A stretch of 64,000 bases of DNA from Enoplosus armatus. Lineage: Eukaryota; Chordata; Actinopteri; Centrarchiformes; Enoplosidae. Within the stretch, counting starts at the first letter, position 1; every line of letters starts with the position of its first letter. The notes beneath the pieces were generated by a model. The model searched no databases, was not told the DNA's origin, and saw only the letters and a list, made by a program, of their open reading frames with translations. Shown piece by piece: positions 10,977 through 22,400 of this stretch. The stretch lies in the NCBI RefSeq assembly GCF_043641665.1, contig NC_092203.1, forward strand, positions 12,046,873-12,110,872, given 5' to 3'. A program made the translations under genes and the position numbers.

Positions 10977-11696
10977 CTAGTATATCCAAGTTGGTGAATG
11001 GTAGTAACAAGTTTCAAGAACAGCTGGAGAAACTGACATTGGGTAAGGAACACAGGCAAACATCAGGTTCGCTCCTGGCCTCCAGGGCTGATATGAGGGT
11101 TGTCCAAGGTGGTTGTATGTGAGCACTTCTCGAGGTTTCATTGCTCGGGCTGACCTCCTCACCGGCTGTACTTCCTCATCAGGTGGCTCTGTGGCAGGCT
11201 CACTACTAGCTACCTGTTCCTCTTAACCCACAGTCTCCATTGCATCATTTCCTCCGGGCTCCTTCTGTAACTCCTCAGCTGACGGTATAGCGGCAGGTGC
11301 TGAAAACTGCACCGAGTCTGGCACTGCAACTGCATTAGGTTCAGATAGCTGCTGCATTTGAGCTGTCTCGGTTACTTGTACCGTTGGCTGAAACTCTGGA
11401 GCCACAGCTCGGAGTTCACTGTGCGAATTAGGCTGAGGCACTGGGGTTCTGAGCCTTTTCCTTCCATACACAGGTATGGTTCTGAGGCAATATGTGTATT
11501 CCTCCTCTTCATCTGAATGCTCAGACTCCTGTTCCACTGTCTCACTGTTGTTTCTCTGATTGTCTCTCTGTTTCTGTCTTTTCTTAGACAATCGCTGACT
11601 TTGTTCATCTTGTTCTACAGGCAACTCATTAACAGGTAACAGGAGATTACGGTGCAGGACGCGCAATGTTCGATCTCCTGTTTCTGGTTGAACTCT
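10977..11696 (-). pseudogene. C-terminal tail of gypsy pol after two in-frame stops
   Basis: The pol frame stops at TAA 11697-11699, directly after GPV, where related integrases continue with an aromatic residue in the GPY/F module. The same frame then resumes (RVQPETGDRTLRVLHRNL), runs to a second TAA at 11223-11225, and resumes again to 10977 with an RRSARAMKPRE block and LGQPSY. Both downstream segments are in exact register with pol. The simplest reading is one longer pol protein broken by two nonsense changes. A spliced or readthrough product cannot be excluded. Confidence 0.75.
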
Positions 11697-14600
11697 TTAC
11701 ACAGGTCCATCTCTAATCTTTTCAACCACCTTATGGATTTTCCTTTCCCAGTATGCACGAAGTTTGCCTGGGCCACCTCTTTCTGACAGATTTCTCACAA
11801 GCACCCTATCTCCAGGCTGTAGCACCATGCCTTTCACGTGTTTATCATAGTGCTTTTTCCCTTTTGCTGAGTTCTTTCCACTGTTCTCTGAAGCGATCTT
11901 GTATGCCTCTTGCATGCGTGAAGCCCATTTTTGAGCATATTCTTGCTTGGACTGTAACTTTTGTTCAGGTTTCAAGTCAAAGAGCAAATCCACAGGTAAG
12001 CGCGGGGCTCTTCCATACAGTAGAAAAAACGGTGCATAGCCTGTTGCTTCATGTCTCGTGCAGTTGTATGCGTGGACTATGTGAGGAAGATGATCTTTCC
12101 ACTCAGCCTTCTTCTCCTCTTGCAGAGTGCGCAACATCTGCAGGAGTGTCCTGTTCAGACGCTCGACAGGATTTCCCTGTGGATGATAGGGGGTTGTGCG
12201 AGAGTGTGCTATCCCTGCTAGCTGCTGGAGCCTCTGGAAAAGACTATTCTCAAACTCCCGCCCCTGATCATGATGTAGCTTTTCAGGGTACCCGAAGCGT
12301 GGAATAAAATCATAAAAGATTTTTTCAGCGGCTGTTCGGCCTGACTTATTCTTGGTCGGATAGGCTTGTGCAAAGCGAGTAAAGTGATCTACTAGAACTA
12401 AAATGTACTCGTAACCACCTTTACTCTGTTCAAGATGAAGATAGTCTACAGAGACAAGCTCAAAGGGAGCACTGGTTGTTATTGAGCCCATTGGTGCTCG
12501 CTCAGGGACGTTTGGTCGTTTCTGCTTTACACACTGACACTGGCGTATGACATAGTCTTCAATATCACGTTGCATAAAAGGCCAATAAAATCTTTCTCTT
12601 GCTAAATGAATGACTTTGTCTGCGCCTACATGCCCCATGTCATCATGCAAGTATTTTAACACTATTGACTTCAACTTACAGGGGAGGACTAACTGTTTCC
12701 TTTGTCCTGTCTGCCTGCACAGTATTCCCTTGTCAAGTGTAAGTCTGTTCCATTCATGTACAAGTCTACGTGTTTCTCGTGACATTTGTCTTTTATCTTT
12801 ATTGTTAGGATTCCATCCCCTTTTCTTCAGGTTTATCACCTCACAGATGGGAGCATCTTCTCTCTGAGCAGCTCGAACACTTTCTGGAGTGATCACTGGG
12901 ATGCCTAGTTGGGGTGTGTCATCTGTGTCAGGATGCAGCTGTAACGCAGCAACCCATGGCACATCACTATCTCTCACAGCTTTGTCTCCCTGCCAGATAG
13001 CAGAGACAACCTCAGGAGGCATTGTTTCAGTAAACTCTTTTAGGTGATCGTTAAGCTGCACTGGGTATCCTGACAATGTGTCAGCATCTGCATTAGACTT
13101 GCCTGGACGATACTTAATGGTGAAATGAAAGTCGGCTAACTCACCCACCCAACGATGCCCCACTGCATTTAACTTGGCAGTACTTAAAACATACGTTAGG
13201 GGGTTATTATCCGTGTATACTGTGAAAGTTGGGGCATAGTAGAGATAATCCCTGAATTTATCGCAAATTGCCCACTTTAACGCCAGGAACTCAAGCTTGC
13301 CAGAATGGAGATGATAATTTTTCTCCGCCGGTGTGAGTGTTCTGGAGCCATAAGCAATGACACAGAGTTTGCTTCCCTGCTGCTGATAGAGCACGGCGCC
13401 TAGACCTTCATTTGACGCATCGGTATGGAGGACAAACGGTAAGTCAAGGTCTGGGTAGGCCAAAATGGGTGGACTGGTGAGCATATCAACAAGACGCAAC
13501 ACAACAGTACAGTGTTCTGCTGTCCACTGGACAGGTGTTTTAGACGAAAGCTGACCACTGTTTACGCCTTTAGACTTGGTTTTGTTAGCTTTAGCAGAGG
13601 TGACTCTCGGACTAGAGTCTTTAGGACCTTCAATTAGCTGAAATAGTGGCCTGGCTATCCTAGAAAAGTCTTGTATGAAATTCCTGTAGTAGCCTAGGAA
13701 CCCTAAGAGCGCTCGAACTTCTCCTACATTCTTGGGCTCTCTTTCCTTCAAATGCTGAACTGCCTCCAGGTCTTTAGGATCTATCTGGACACCTTCACGG
13801 GTGACTAAGCGTCCAACATACCTAATTTGACTTTTGAACAACTCACATTTTTTTGGTCGCAACTTAACACCATGTTCTCGAAGGCGGCGGAGCACACGCC
13901 TCAGATCATCAACATGATCATGAAAGGTCTTCGAAAAACAAAGCACGTCATCCAGGTATGGTGAGCAGCACTCGTCCCTCAAACCATCAAGGACTCCTTC
14001 CATGCACCTTTGAAAGGCTGCCGGGGCATTTGTAAGACCAAATGGGAGGCGGATCCACTCGTACAGCCCCCAAGGCGTGCTAAAGGCAGTTAGGTGTCTG
14101 GAGCTCTCGTCAACAAAACCCTGGTGATAAGCACTGCCTTGGTCGAGAATTGAGAACCACAAGTAGCCCCCCAGATTATCCAACAGATCCTGAATGTGTG
14201 GGAGAGGGTGGCGGTCAGGGACAGTTTTGCGGTTCAGACCCCGGAAGTCAACACACAGGCGTAAGGTTTGGTCTTTTTTCCTGACACAGACCACCGGGGA
14301 TGAGTAAGGTGAGGTGGACTTTCTGATCCAACCGTGATCAAGCAAGTTCTGAACATATTCCTTTACCTCTTTGTACAGGGGTTTAGGAACAGAGTTGTAC
14401 GATGTTTGAACTGGTGTTTCATCACTAAGGTGGATTTTGAGCAGCAAACTTGGGATATGGTCAATGTCTGAATCGTCCTTAGCAAACACATCAGACTCGT
14501 CATAAAGCATGCCCTTGACGATCTGTTGCTGATTCTCATCCAAGTGCGACACATCAACAGGAGGGTGCCACTTCTGTCCAGTCGTGTTCTTTGTTTTCGG

Positions 14601-15692
14601 TTTATCTCTTGTCTCCGTCTGCTTCTCTGCATTTAGCTGAGCTGAGCATGTGCTTACAGTGGGAGGGGTCTTAGGCGCTGAACTATCTGAAAAACAGTTA
14701 ACAGGTTTCACTTCAATAACTTCTTCCAGCATGCCTAGAGCTGTTCTCTTGGGGAGGTAAATATCATGTTTAGTGGTGTTCTGAATGGGGATTTTAACGA
14801 TTTTGGTAGACCCACTAGGAACATCTACTAACGCTGGGAACAGTTCTAATCCCTCGGGACAGTCACTGATTATGTTAGGTTGAAAAAGCATAGACCCGCC
14901 TTTCGGCCATTCTCTAACTCTGCATCTGACTTCACCAATCTGCTCGGCAGAAATAGTTACACCTGTCTTCCCTGTTCTCACACTGCATTCGAAAGTGGTC
15001 TCCTGAAGGTTCGAAGTCTGGAGAACAGAAACTAAAGCTTCTACTGTACGGTCACAGACACTCAAAGCTTCTTTAAGGAGAGCAGAAATATCAGATTCAC
15101 CCCTCTGTTCTTGGTTTGTTTTGATAATCTCAGCAATGACATTACTGCCTAAGAGAGGACAGTTAAGACAGTTCTGGCTGACTAACACTGGTACTTGTAT
15201 GGCAACATGTCCCTGATTTTTACTACAGATCTGGAGTTCAACATCTGCCCACCCTTCAAAGGGAACATTTGTGCAATTAGCAGCTGAAATCTCCAAAGTC
15301 TGGTCAGAAAGAAGGGTTTGAAGTGGCTGAATTTTAACACTGGGAAGAGTTTTTTCCATCCAGTCTCTCCCTATCATAGTCACTTGGGCCCCTGAGTCTA
15401 GCAACATTTGAAGAGGGACTCCATTGATAGCACATGAGACCATACACCGTTTTCCTATAAGCTGTGCAAGGCGTTTCCTTGGTAGTGGTTGACACGGTGC
15501 AATTGGTTTGCTAGGTGTGGTCTGTGGTGTGGGCTCTTTGGCTGTCATGGTCACTGGCTGCCCCTCTCCAATGACCTCATCCCGTTTCCCGACACCTTCC
15601 TTTTCAGGCAGCCGACAGCGCGGTGTCCCGCTTGTCCACAAACAAAGCAGTGAGGACAGCTCTCTTGGTTTCGTTGTACACAGTCTTTGCAT
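11697..15692 (-). CDS. pol: Gypsy pol: protease, reverse transcriptase, RNase H, integrase
   Basis: The open frame has 1,331 codons. Domains in order: aspartic protease with DSGA at about residues 99-102; reverse transcriptase with YLDD near residue 577; RNase H with LHTDAS near 760; integrase zinc region (H...H...CQCVKQK) near 1,030; catalytic D, D and E in [14 protein letters not shown] and NPVERLNRT at about 1,085-1,180; then a GPY/F-like end cut by a stop at 11697. It copies element RNA into DNA and inserts it. The first 102 nt after the nominal ATG overlap gag in the -1 frame, so translation probably enters by frameshift at 15584-15590 and not at this ATG. All catalytic motifs are intact. 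Confidence 0.93.
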   Translation of the reverse strand: MQRLCTTKPRELSSLLCLWTSGTPRCRLPEKEGVGKRDEVIGEGQPVTMTAKEPTPQTTPSKPIAPCQPLPRKRLAQLIGKRCMVSCAINGVPLQMLLDSGAQVTMIGRDWMEKTLPSVKIQPLQTLLSDQTLEISAANCTNVPFEGWADVELQICSKNQGHVAIQVPVLVSQNCLNCPLLGSNVIAEIIKTNQEQRGESDISALLKEALSVCDRTVEALVSVLQTSNLQETTFECSVRTGKTGVTISAEQIGEVRCRVREWPKGGSMLFQPNIISDCPEGLELFPALVDVPSGSTKIVKIPIQNTTKHDIYLPKRTALGMLEEVIEVKPVNCFSDSSAPKTPPTVSTCSAQLNAEKQTETRDKPKTKNTTGQKWHPPVDVSHLDENQQQIVKGMLYDESDVFAKDDSDIDHIPSLLLKIHLSDETPVQTSYNSVPKPLYKEVKEYVQNLLDHGWIRKSTSPYSSPVVCVRKKDQTLRLCVDFRGLNRKTVPDRHPLPHIQDLLDNLGGYLWFSILDQGSAYHQGFVDESSRHLTAFSTPWGLYEWIRLPFGLTNAPAAFQRCMEGVLDGLRDECCSPYLDDVLCFSKTFHDHVDDLRRVLRRLREHGVKLRPKKCELFKSQIRYVGRLVTREGVQIDPKDLEAVQHLKEREPKNVGEVRALLGFLGYYRNFIQDFSRIARPLFQLIEGPKDSSPRVTSAKANKTKSKGVNSGQLSSKTPVQWTAEHCTVVLRLVDMLTSPPILAYPDLDLPFVLHTDASNEGLGAVLYQQQGSKLCVIAYGSRTLTPAEKNYHLHSGKLEFLALKWAICDKFRDYLYYAPTFTVYTDNNPLTYVLSTAKLNAVGHRWVGELADFHFTIKYRPGKSNADADTLSGYPVQLNDHLKEFTETMPPEVVSAIWQGDKAVRDSDVPWVAALQLHPDTDDTPQLGIPVITPESVRAAQREDAPICEVINLKKRGWNPNNKDKRQMSRETRRLVHEWNRLTLDKGILCRQTGQRKQLVLPCKLKSIVLKYLHDDMGHVGADKVIHLARERFYWPFMQRDIEDYVIRQCQCVKQKRPNVPERAPMGSITTSAPFELVSVDYLHLEQSKGGYEYILVLVDHFTRFAQAYPTKNKSGRTAAEKIFYDFIPRFGYPEKLHHDQGREFENSLFQRLQQLAGIAHSRTTPYHPQGNPVERLNRTLLQMLRTLQEEKKAEWKDHLPHIVHAYNCTRHEATGYAPFFLLYGRAPRLPVDLLFDLKPEQKLQSKQEYAQKWASRMQEAYKIASENSGKNSAKGKKHYDKHVKGMVLQPGDRVLVRNLSERGGPGKLRAYWERKIHKVVEKIRDGPV
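15549..15590 (-). promoter_or_regulatory. -1 ribosomal frameshift signal between gag and pol
   Basis: The minus-strand heptamer GGGAAAC occupies 15590-15584 and is divided in the gag frame as G GGA AAC, the standard X XXY YYZ slippery form. After a 7-nt spacer, 15576-15568 (GGTCATTGG) can pair with 15557-15549 (CCAGTGACC) as a 9-bp stem with one G-U pair and a 10-nt loop. The loop contains GGGGC, which could pair with a GCCC about 13 nt downstream to form a pseudoknot. The gag stop codon lies inside the second stem arm. Frame arithmetic shows that pol is exactly the -1 frame. Confidence 0.8.
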
Positions 15693-17107
15693 CTGCCTCT
15701 GCTTTCAGCCTTAATGGTCTGAGAACGGCCCAATAATGAGCTGAGGTCCCCAGGTGTGGCGCTGTCACCAGTTCTAACCATTTGAGTCAAATGTTTGGTC
15801 AGTGAGGACACTTGAGCAGTCAGTTCTTTAATAGCAGTACGATTAGCCTCTAATTCAGCGTCAACTTTAGCTTGTTTAGCTGAGTCACCGTCATCCAATT
15901 GAGCTGTGTTCACAGTCACTGGTCTGGTTTTTGTCACAGTACCAAGGCGTTTCAGTCTCTCTGCTTCTTCACAGGTGGACTTAGTGATCTGATCTAAAAG
16001 AAAGTCATCAGTAACCTGCAAGTCTGTGAGAAGTGGTTTGAGATCATGTCGGACATGGTTGTTTTTCTCATTTAACCCTTGGTAGAGTGTGTGGAGAAAA
16101 GTACCTTGGACCAGTCTCTTATCATAGCTAAATTCGGCACCAGGCTGTTGTGACTCAAATAAAACGCGCTGCTTTAACCCCATTATCCTGTACAAAAACT
16201 GCTGTGGACTCTCTTTGTCTTGCTGCTTAGCATTACTTAGCTCTTGAAAAAGCTCAGTGCTATTTTTGTCTCTAATGTGTGCGCGGAGAAACCGCTTTAG
16301 CTCATCAACAGTTAAGTCACTTTTATTAGACAACATCTCTCTGAATGTACCAGGTTTGGTGATCTTAATCACAGTGCGAATTACCTCTGGCTCAGCAAAC
16401 CCTTCTTGCAACCCTTCATCAATTTGTTTACAAAGGCTGCTGTATGACATGTCAGAACCAACATCAGATATTTGTCCACCATGTAGCTTAAACTCTCTAC
16501 GTGGGAGCAGAGCTGCAACATCATTCAACTTCACTACTTGATCTCCCATACTGGAGGAGAGACTCACCCTACCAAGGGCACCACCAGCACCTGCTGTGGA
16601 TGACTTGGCTGATGCTGACAAGGCATTACCCTTGACAGGCAAGCTGCCGTCTCTTCCCCTGCATGCTGAAAGTGGATGATTGTCTCTGTCATCTCTGTCC
16701 TGGTGAGATGGATGTGTAGACGTAGATGGATGATCGTATAGGTGGTTGTGGTCCTGATGAGGGGGGGTGGAGCCTCCCGGTTGCTGGATTGCTGAATCTC
16801 CCGCCTCACGGACTGTGGCCGGCTTGGCTCCTGTCACTTCAGCATCCGTAGCCAGCAGGTCACTCAGCAGATCATCAAGGTGAAGGAGTTGAGCCATGCC
16901 TCCATCTTCAAGGGCCAGAAGCTTCTCACTTCTTATGTAATCGACGATTAGGTCATACAGTTCTGGTTCACTCATGTCATCCATGTCGCTGGATTCATAG
17001 CCATCCTCAATAGCACTCACAATCGTCAGTAACTGACTTGCACTCAAACTGATAAGTCTCTTCTGAATCTGGAAGACCAGCGTTCGCCGTGGGCTGACAG
17101 TAGCCAT
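15551..17107 (-). CDS. gag: Gypsy gag: capsid and CCHC nucleocapsid
   Basis: The open frame has 518 codons from ATG 17107. The first 110 residues form an acidic, apparently helical domain ([13 protein letters not shown]) that I cannot assign to a family. A Ser/His-rich linker follows. Residues of about 230-380 resemble a retrotransposon capsid helical bundle ([21 protein letters not shown]). A coiled-coil-like stretch ([14 protein letters not shown] type) comes next, then a single CCHC knuckle [14 protein letters not shown] near the end, which binds element RNA. Gag forms the particle in which reverse transcription occurs. The ORF is intact. It overlaps pol by 142 nt in a different frame. Confidence 0.88.
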   Translation of the reverse strand: MATVSPRRTLVFQIQKRLISLSASQLLTIVSAIEDGYESSDMDDMSEPELYDLIVDYIRSEKLLALEDGGMAQLLHLDDLLSDLLATDAEVTGAKPATVREAGDSAIQQPGGSTPPHQDHNHLYDHPSTSTHPSHQDRDDRDNHPLSACRGRDGSLPVKGNALSASAKSSTAGAGGALGRVSLSSSMGDQVVKLNDVAALLPRREFKLHGGQISDVGSDMSYSSLCKQIDEGLQEGFAEPEVIRTVIKITKPGTFREMLSNKSDLTVDELKRFLRAHIRDKNSTELFQELSNAKQQDKESPQQFLYRIMGLKQRVLFESQQPGAEFSYDKRLVQGTFLHTLYQGLNEKNNHVRHDLKPLLTDLQVTDDFLLDQITKSTCEEAERLKRLGTVTKTRPVTVNTAQLDDGDSAKQAKVDAELEANRTAIKELTAQVSSLTKHLTQMVRTGDSATPGDLSSLLGRSQTIKAESRGRCKDCVQRNQESCPHCFVCGQAGHRAVGCLKRKVSGNGMRSLERGSQ

Positions 17108-17228
17108 GACGTTTCACAGGTGGCCTCTGCTCTCTGGACGACGCACTGGGTTGCAGCCTTCCCTGAAGCCTTGGACACAGGTTCACGCCGTCTTGGCACT
17201 GACTTCACCAGGTCGTAACACTAGATTC

Positions 17229-17245
17229 TCCCGGACGAGCCCCCA
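17229..17245 (-). other. Primer-binding site complementary to tRNA-Pro
   Basis: Two bases inside the 5' LTR the minus strand reads TGGGGGCTCGTCCGGGA. This equals the first 17 bases of the tRNA-Pro primer site known from murine leukaemia virus (recalled from general knowledge). It would prime minus-strand DNA synthesis. Confidence 0.85.
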
Positions 17246-17247
17246 AT

Positions 17248-17588
17248 TGTTACCGGCACCAGACCTAGGGGAAATCTAGGCCGGTAGCTGAGGAGGCCTG
17301 TGTCGCCTAATATCAGCTGTGGATTAATGAGAGAGAGGACTAAAGTTAGCTTCTTGCTCCAGCCACAGCGTGTTTATTACTGAGCTGCGCAGAGCAGAGC
17401 AAACTCTTAAAACGTCTCCCTACTGGATCCAGAGGCATCAGAGCGCCATCTTCTGGTATGGAGGTGTATTACCCTTAAATTCAGACTCACATTGTTCGCG
17501 TTAGATTGATACAATAATAAGACAAAAATTAGGGGGGGTGTCTGTTTCCACATAAAAACTGAACATGTAGCATTTCTATCCTACTACA
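17248..17588 (-). repeat. 5' LTR of the gypsy element (341 bp)
   Basis: It has the same TG...CA ends as the other LTR and differs from it by three substitutions, a 1-bp indel and a 15-bp deletion. It should contain the element promoter, firing leftward, away from NLR-2, whose presumed first exon begins within about 130 bp of its outer end. Confidence 0.93.
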
Positions 17589-17592
17589 TAGA

Positions 17593-17720
17593 CAGTTGAA
17601 CTGAGCTCCAAAATGTCGCCTCCAGTGACTGAACAACAACACCCCTCCCATTCTGTTTCCGGTTTAAAGTTTACTTTCGCTTTCTGTCCTCTTGGCGCTG
17701 CTTCTTTCCTCCATTTCAAG
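17593..17720 (+). promoter_or_regulatory. Presumed NLR-2 promoter and first (non-coding) exon with ISRE-like site
   Basis: At 17673-17684 the minus strand reads GAAAGCGAAAGT, which fits the GAAANNGAAA core bound by IRF and ISGF3 factors. The next 36 bp end in TTTCAAG followed by GTAATG at 17721, a plausible donor for an untranslated first exon that would splice to the acceptor at 19387. The exon is inferred from these signals; no transcript evidence is available. Confidence 0.5.
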
Positions 17721-18249
17721 GTAATGTAACCGGCATGTTTCTCTGTTTCACACTTTAATGACTCTTTGCTCGTCTTGTCGGCGCTAACTGCTGTTAGCTT
17801 GTAGCAGTAAAAACAGCAGAAATCTGCCGCTCGGTTGTCAACAACTTTGATAACAAACGGCTCTCCGCCATTTTGTATTAGTGAGTGGAACCGGTGGAAG
17901 AAGAGGAGAAGTAGAGTCAGTTGGTCCTCAGTAGTTGAACACAGAGTCGTTATTACTGTGTAGCTCCACTTCCTGATGGTTGAAGCAGCCGGTGGAGGAG
18001 GCGGAGACGAGCCGCTGCTCTCCCGCTGTCTGAGCCACTAAAGGCGGCTTCAGAACAGCTGTTTGTGTCGGTGAATGGTCTGTCGTTATATTTCAGTCAG
18101 TATGGGGGTTAGAGGGCGGTTTATGTTTTCATAAAATAAATATGACACATGAACTAGTGTCGTTTCTTTACGTCAGTTTGAACTGAAATGTGATCAATAA
18201 TCAAATTAAAGAAAAGTGTTCATGTCGGGCTTAATTGAGACTGTCAGTC

Positions 18250-18620
18250 TTTTATTTTGGAGGGATCTATCTGCTTTAAAGTACATTTACTGAAGTACTT
18301 TTATAGTTCTACTGCAGTACATCTCATATGGAGATATTTTACTTTTTACTACACTCCATTTTATTACTTCAGATTAAGATTTGAAAATAAAAAACAAATG
18401 ATCAGTTTATTAAATATGATTCACTATTAAACATGAAACTACTTCAAAGTATATAAAACAGTTCAAACTGGCTCCATCTCCACCAGCTATTAAAATACTA
18501 GTTATATATTAATGTGTTAATAATGATAACAGTCATATTCAGTTCAGTGTTTCTTGTCATTATGTCAGTCCAGTATAATGTCTTGTTTGTCTCTGCTGCA
18601 ACATAAAAACACACTGACAC
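18250..18620. repeat. Dispersed AT-rich teleost repeat in NLR-2 intron 1
   Basis: Blocks such as AAGTACATTTACTGAAGTAC and TTTTACTTTTTACTACACTC resemble, in reverse orientation, the widespread fish repeat also seen at 55725-56035. Boundaries are approximate. The rest of the intron (to 19387) shows no gene. Confidence 0.45.
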
Positions 18621-19429
18621 AGGAATATAATAATATAGCAGAGACAATATACCCTGATAGACTTTGGTCTCAGAGATGAAATATAATATTAGTTTGTCTG
18701 AAGTTAAGGTTCATTTTTGATTGGACACTTTAACGACCGCACTGCCTCTGTGGACTTTGGGCTCTTTGTCACGGTTCAGCTTTATTATCATTAAACAGGA
18801 TTACACAATGAAATGCAGTCGTAGCTCGAAACACACAACATGTAGAGACCAATATTAAAGATATTAAAATAGAACAGAATACAACAATAAAATGGAACAA
18901 AGTGTAAAAAGTAGCAGAAAAGGAAGAAATAAGAAAAACTCAATTATATTTACACGGAAGACACACAGTTACGTGTATATATACAACAGCAACATAACAG
19001 AATCATTTAATGTAAAATACACAGAACGGAGTTCAATCTAGAACATGTGGAACATGTAGAGCTGAAGTCCATTAGAATAATAATAACTTTTAGTTTTGAA
19101 TTTACTGAATATTAAAGAAAGTGAAGCTTCCTGTCAGATTCATCATCATCACCATCATCGTGTGTGTGCTGCTCTTCACTGCAGCTTCATGACGCCATCT
19201 AGTGGACTGACAGCAGAACTACAGCAGCTGATGGCAGCTTCCTCTGTCTGACTGCATTCAACCGACACTGATATGAAACAGGAAATAACAGCCAATCACT
19301 GGAGGAGCAGCTGATATTTTACAGGAGACATGATGTAAAGGAGGATTTCAGTCATGTGCAGATGAATGATTTGTGTTTCCTCTCCAGACGAAAGTGTGTG
19401 TGAGCTGATGTGGATGTGAGTTCAGCAGC

Positions 19430-22400
19430 ATGAGTCAGTGTGAGGACAGAGAGGAGGCAGTCCCTCCATCTAAAACCACTCTGCGTGGGGACCATGACAA
19501 CCAGACCAAAGCTCCGAGGTGAGATGACTCTTCTCCATGTCGGAGCTCAGCACTCAAATCACTCCACCATCATTATTCACTCTCAAAGCTCTGTGTGTGT
19601 TGTGTTGAAGCCCAGAGCAGCAGAGACCAGACTCTCCTGGACCTGGACCAGGACCTGGACCTGAACCCAGCTGTGTGTCCTTCAAGAGTGACCAGTCAAA
19701 TGAACGCTTCAATGATTTTAAACAAAGACGTGTATCTGACAAAAAGTAAGTCGTTATTAGAATTTAATTCTTAATTAATTATTATTATTATTATTTTATA
19801 TATTTTATATATTACACAGGAAGATTTTTCCTGAACATGAGAGCTTCAAATAATTTGTTTTTCTGTCAGGATCCATCAGAGACCAGACTCTCCTGGACCT
19901 GGACCTGAACCCAGCTGTGTGTCCTTAAAGAGCAATCGGTCCATGGATTCACCACTTCTCTTTCAAGGACAAGTTTTCCCAAGCAGAGAGTGAGTCGACA
20001 TCAAGTTACTTTCAAATGTCAGTAACATTACAAAACATTTGAAAAAACAAACTCCTCCCGAGAAGCAGTAACATCTTATTAAAGTAGAAACTCGTCACGA
20101 AAACTTCATCAATACTAAAGTAGAAAAGTGTCATCCAACATGTGACGGGACAGAAAAGATGTAAAGATGACAGGTTTGACAAAACATTTTGAAGCTCTGT
20201 GTTGCTCAGCTGTGATTGGCTGAGGGATTCTCACCTGAACCAAAATCCAGCTGTGTGTCACTCATAAGTGACCGGTCAATTGGTCGCCTCATTGATTTTA
20301 AACAGCAATATTTTTGTGCCAGACATTTCGTTTTTGTCAGTATTAAAATAGTAGCAATGGTAAAATGTGAATTTCCATCCCTGGTTAATTTGTTTTTCTG
20401 TCAGGATCCATCAGAGACCAGACTCTCCTGGACCTGGACCTGAACCCAGCTGTGTGTCCTTAAAGAGTTACTGGTCAAATGATCGCGACATTGATTTTAA
20501 AGGACAACTGTCTGCTGCAAAAAGGTCAGCTGTCAATGAATGAATGAATTAAAATATTTCTGATTCATGTTTTAACTGTAATTCTGTTATTACTGTTAAT
20601 AAGAGGAGACAATGTTCACCTCGACCAACACAGTGAACTGAAAGCTGCACAATAATGCAGACTGTGCTGTTGATTCACAGTGGGATCAGCAGTACGACAC
20701 TTGAATGTTAGGGGAAACCATCTGATTCAATGTTGTAGTCAACACTTTAACTCAAAGGACATTTAGCTTGTGTTTGTCTCTGTGTGGACAGACATAATGT
20801 GAGCTAATTCATGACTCCTCCACAGAGTGGACCAGGACAGCTCAGAGGTTCCCAGTGGTCAGCCTGCCCAGCAGCATCAAACACGCCTGGACTCCATATT
20901 TATGGTCTGTACAAGTACAACAAGTACTTTTACATCTATTCTGTTCACAATAATCTCCATGCTGCACTTTTAGACCAGTGGACTGTCAGTCTGTCCAACA
21001 TGGATCTGATTTGTTTGGTTCCATGATTTTAGTTTGATTGTGTCATTCATATAATATTCTGTTCCAGCTGCTGGAGGAGAACATTGTCACTTTTGTGAAG
21101 AACGAGCTGAAGAAGATCCAGAAGGTTCTGAGTTCAGATTACCCAGAATGCTCAGAGAGTCAGAGGGAGGATGAGGAGGGGTTGGACGGTGAGGATGAAG
21201 AGCAGAGGAAGAGCAGCAGAGAAGCATTTCGGAAGATCACAGTGAACTTCCTGAGGAGAATGAAGCAGGAGGAGCTGGCTGACTGTCTGCAGAGCAGTAA
21301 GAGGATTTCTCTACAGATTTAACATGATGGATAAATGGGACATTTACTAATGTCTCAAGAGATGGACGGAAATATGTTTATAGATGCAATCTTTAGGGGA
21401 ATTAAATAGTTATATTTTCTTTTAAATCACTTATTGATCTTATTTGTTGTGTCTTCATTCAGAACATCCTGTTCCAGTTTATCAGCATAAACTTAAATCT
21501 AACCTGAAGAAGAAGTTCCAGTGTGTGTTTGAGGGGATTGCTAAAGCAGGAAACCCGACCCCTCTGAACCAGATCTACACAGAGCTCTACATCACAGAGG
21601 GAGGGACTGGAGGGGTCAATGATGAACACGAGGTCAGACAGATTGAAACAGCATCCAGGAAACCAGACAGACCAGAAACAACAATCAGACAAGAAGACAT
21701 CTTTAAACCCTCACCTGGAAGAGACGAACCAATCAGAACAGTGATGACAAAGGGAGTGGCTGGCATTGGGAAAACAGTCTTAACACAGAAGTTCACTCTG
21801 GACTGGGCTGAAGACAAAGCTAACCAGGACATACACTTCACATTTCCATTCACCTTCAGAGAGCTGAATGTGCTGAAAGAGAAAAAGTACAGCTTGGTGG
21901 AACTTGTTCATCACTTCTTTACTGAAACCAAAGAGGCAGGAATCTGCAGGTTTGAAGAGTTCCAGGTTGTGTTCATCTTTGACGGTCTGGATGAGTGTCG
22001 ACTTCCTCTGGACTTCCGCAACAAAGAGATCCTGACTGATGTTACAGAGTCCACCTCAGTGGATGTGCTGCTGACGAACCTCATCAGGGGGAACCTGCTT
22101 CCCTCTGCTCGCCTCTGGATAACCACAAGACCTGCAGCGGCCAATCAGATCCCTCCTGAGTGTGTTGACATGGTGACAGAGGTCAGAGGGTTCACTGACC
22201 CACAGAAGGAGGAGTACTTCAGGAAGAGGTTCAGGAATAAGGAGCAGGCCAGCAGAATCATCTCCCACATCAAGACCTCACGAAGCCTCCACATCATGTG
22301 CCACATCCCGGTCTTCTGCTGGATCACTGCTACAGTTCTGGAGGACGTGTTGAAGACCAGAGAGGGAGGAGAGCTGCCCAAGACCCTGACTGAGATGTAC

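Larger units (their letters stand above)
10490..17592 (-). mobile_element. Young Ty3/gypsy LTR retrotransposon, nearly complete
   Basis: The element spans 10494-17588 (about 7.1 kb) and reads on the minus strand. It is flanked by a 4-bp TAGA duplication (10490-10493 and 17589-17592). Inside are two LTRs, a tRNA-Pro-type primer site, gag, pol in the -1 frame and a polypurine tract. The order protease, reverse transcriptase, RNase H, integrase identifies Ty3/gypsy (Metaviridae). By eye the LTRs differ by only three substitutions plus 1-bp and 15-bp indels, so insertion was recent. No envelope-like gene is seen. Two in-frame stops near the end of pol suggest that this copy is defective or nearly so. 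It lies between NLR-1 and NLR-2. Confidence 0.95.

Noticed and set aside
11753..12307. 184-codon + strand ORF inside the gypsy element
   Set aside because: It is a shadow of the integrase region on the opposite strand. The minus-strand frame has all catalytic motifs.
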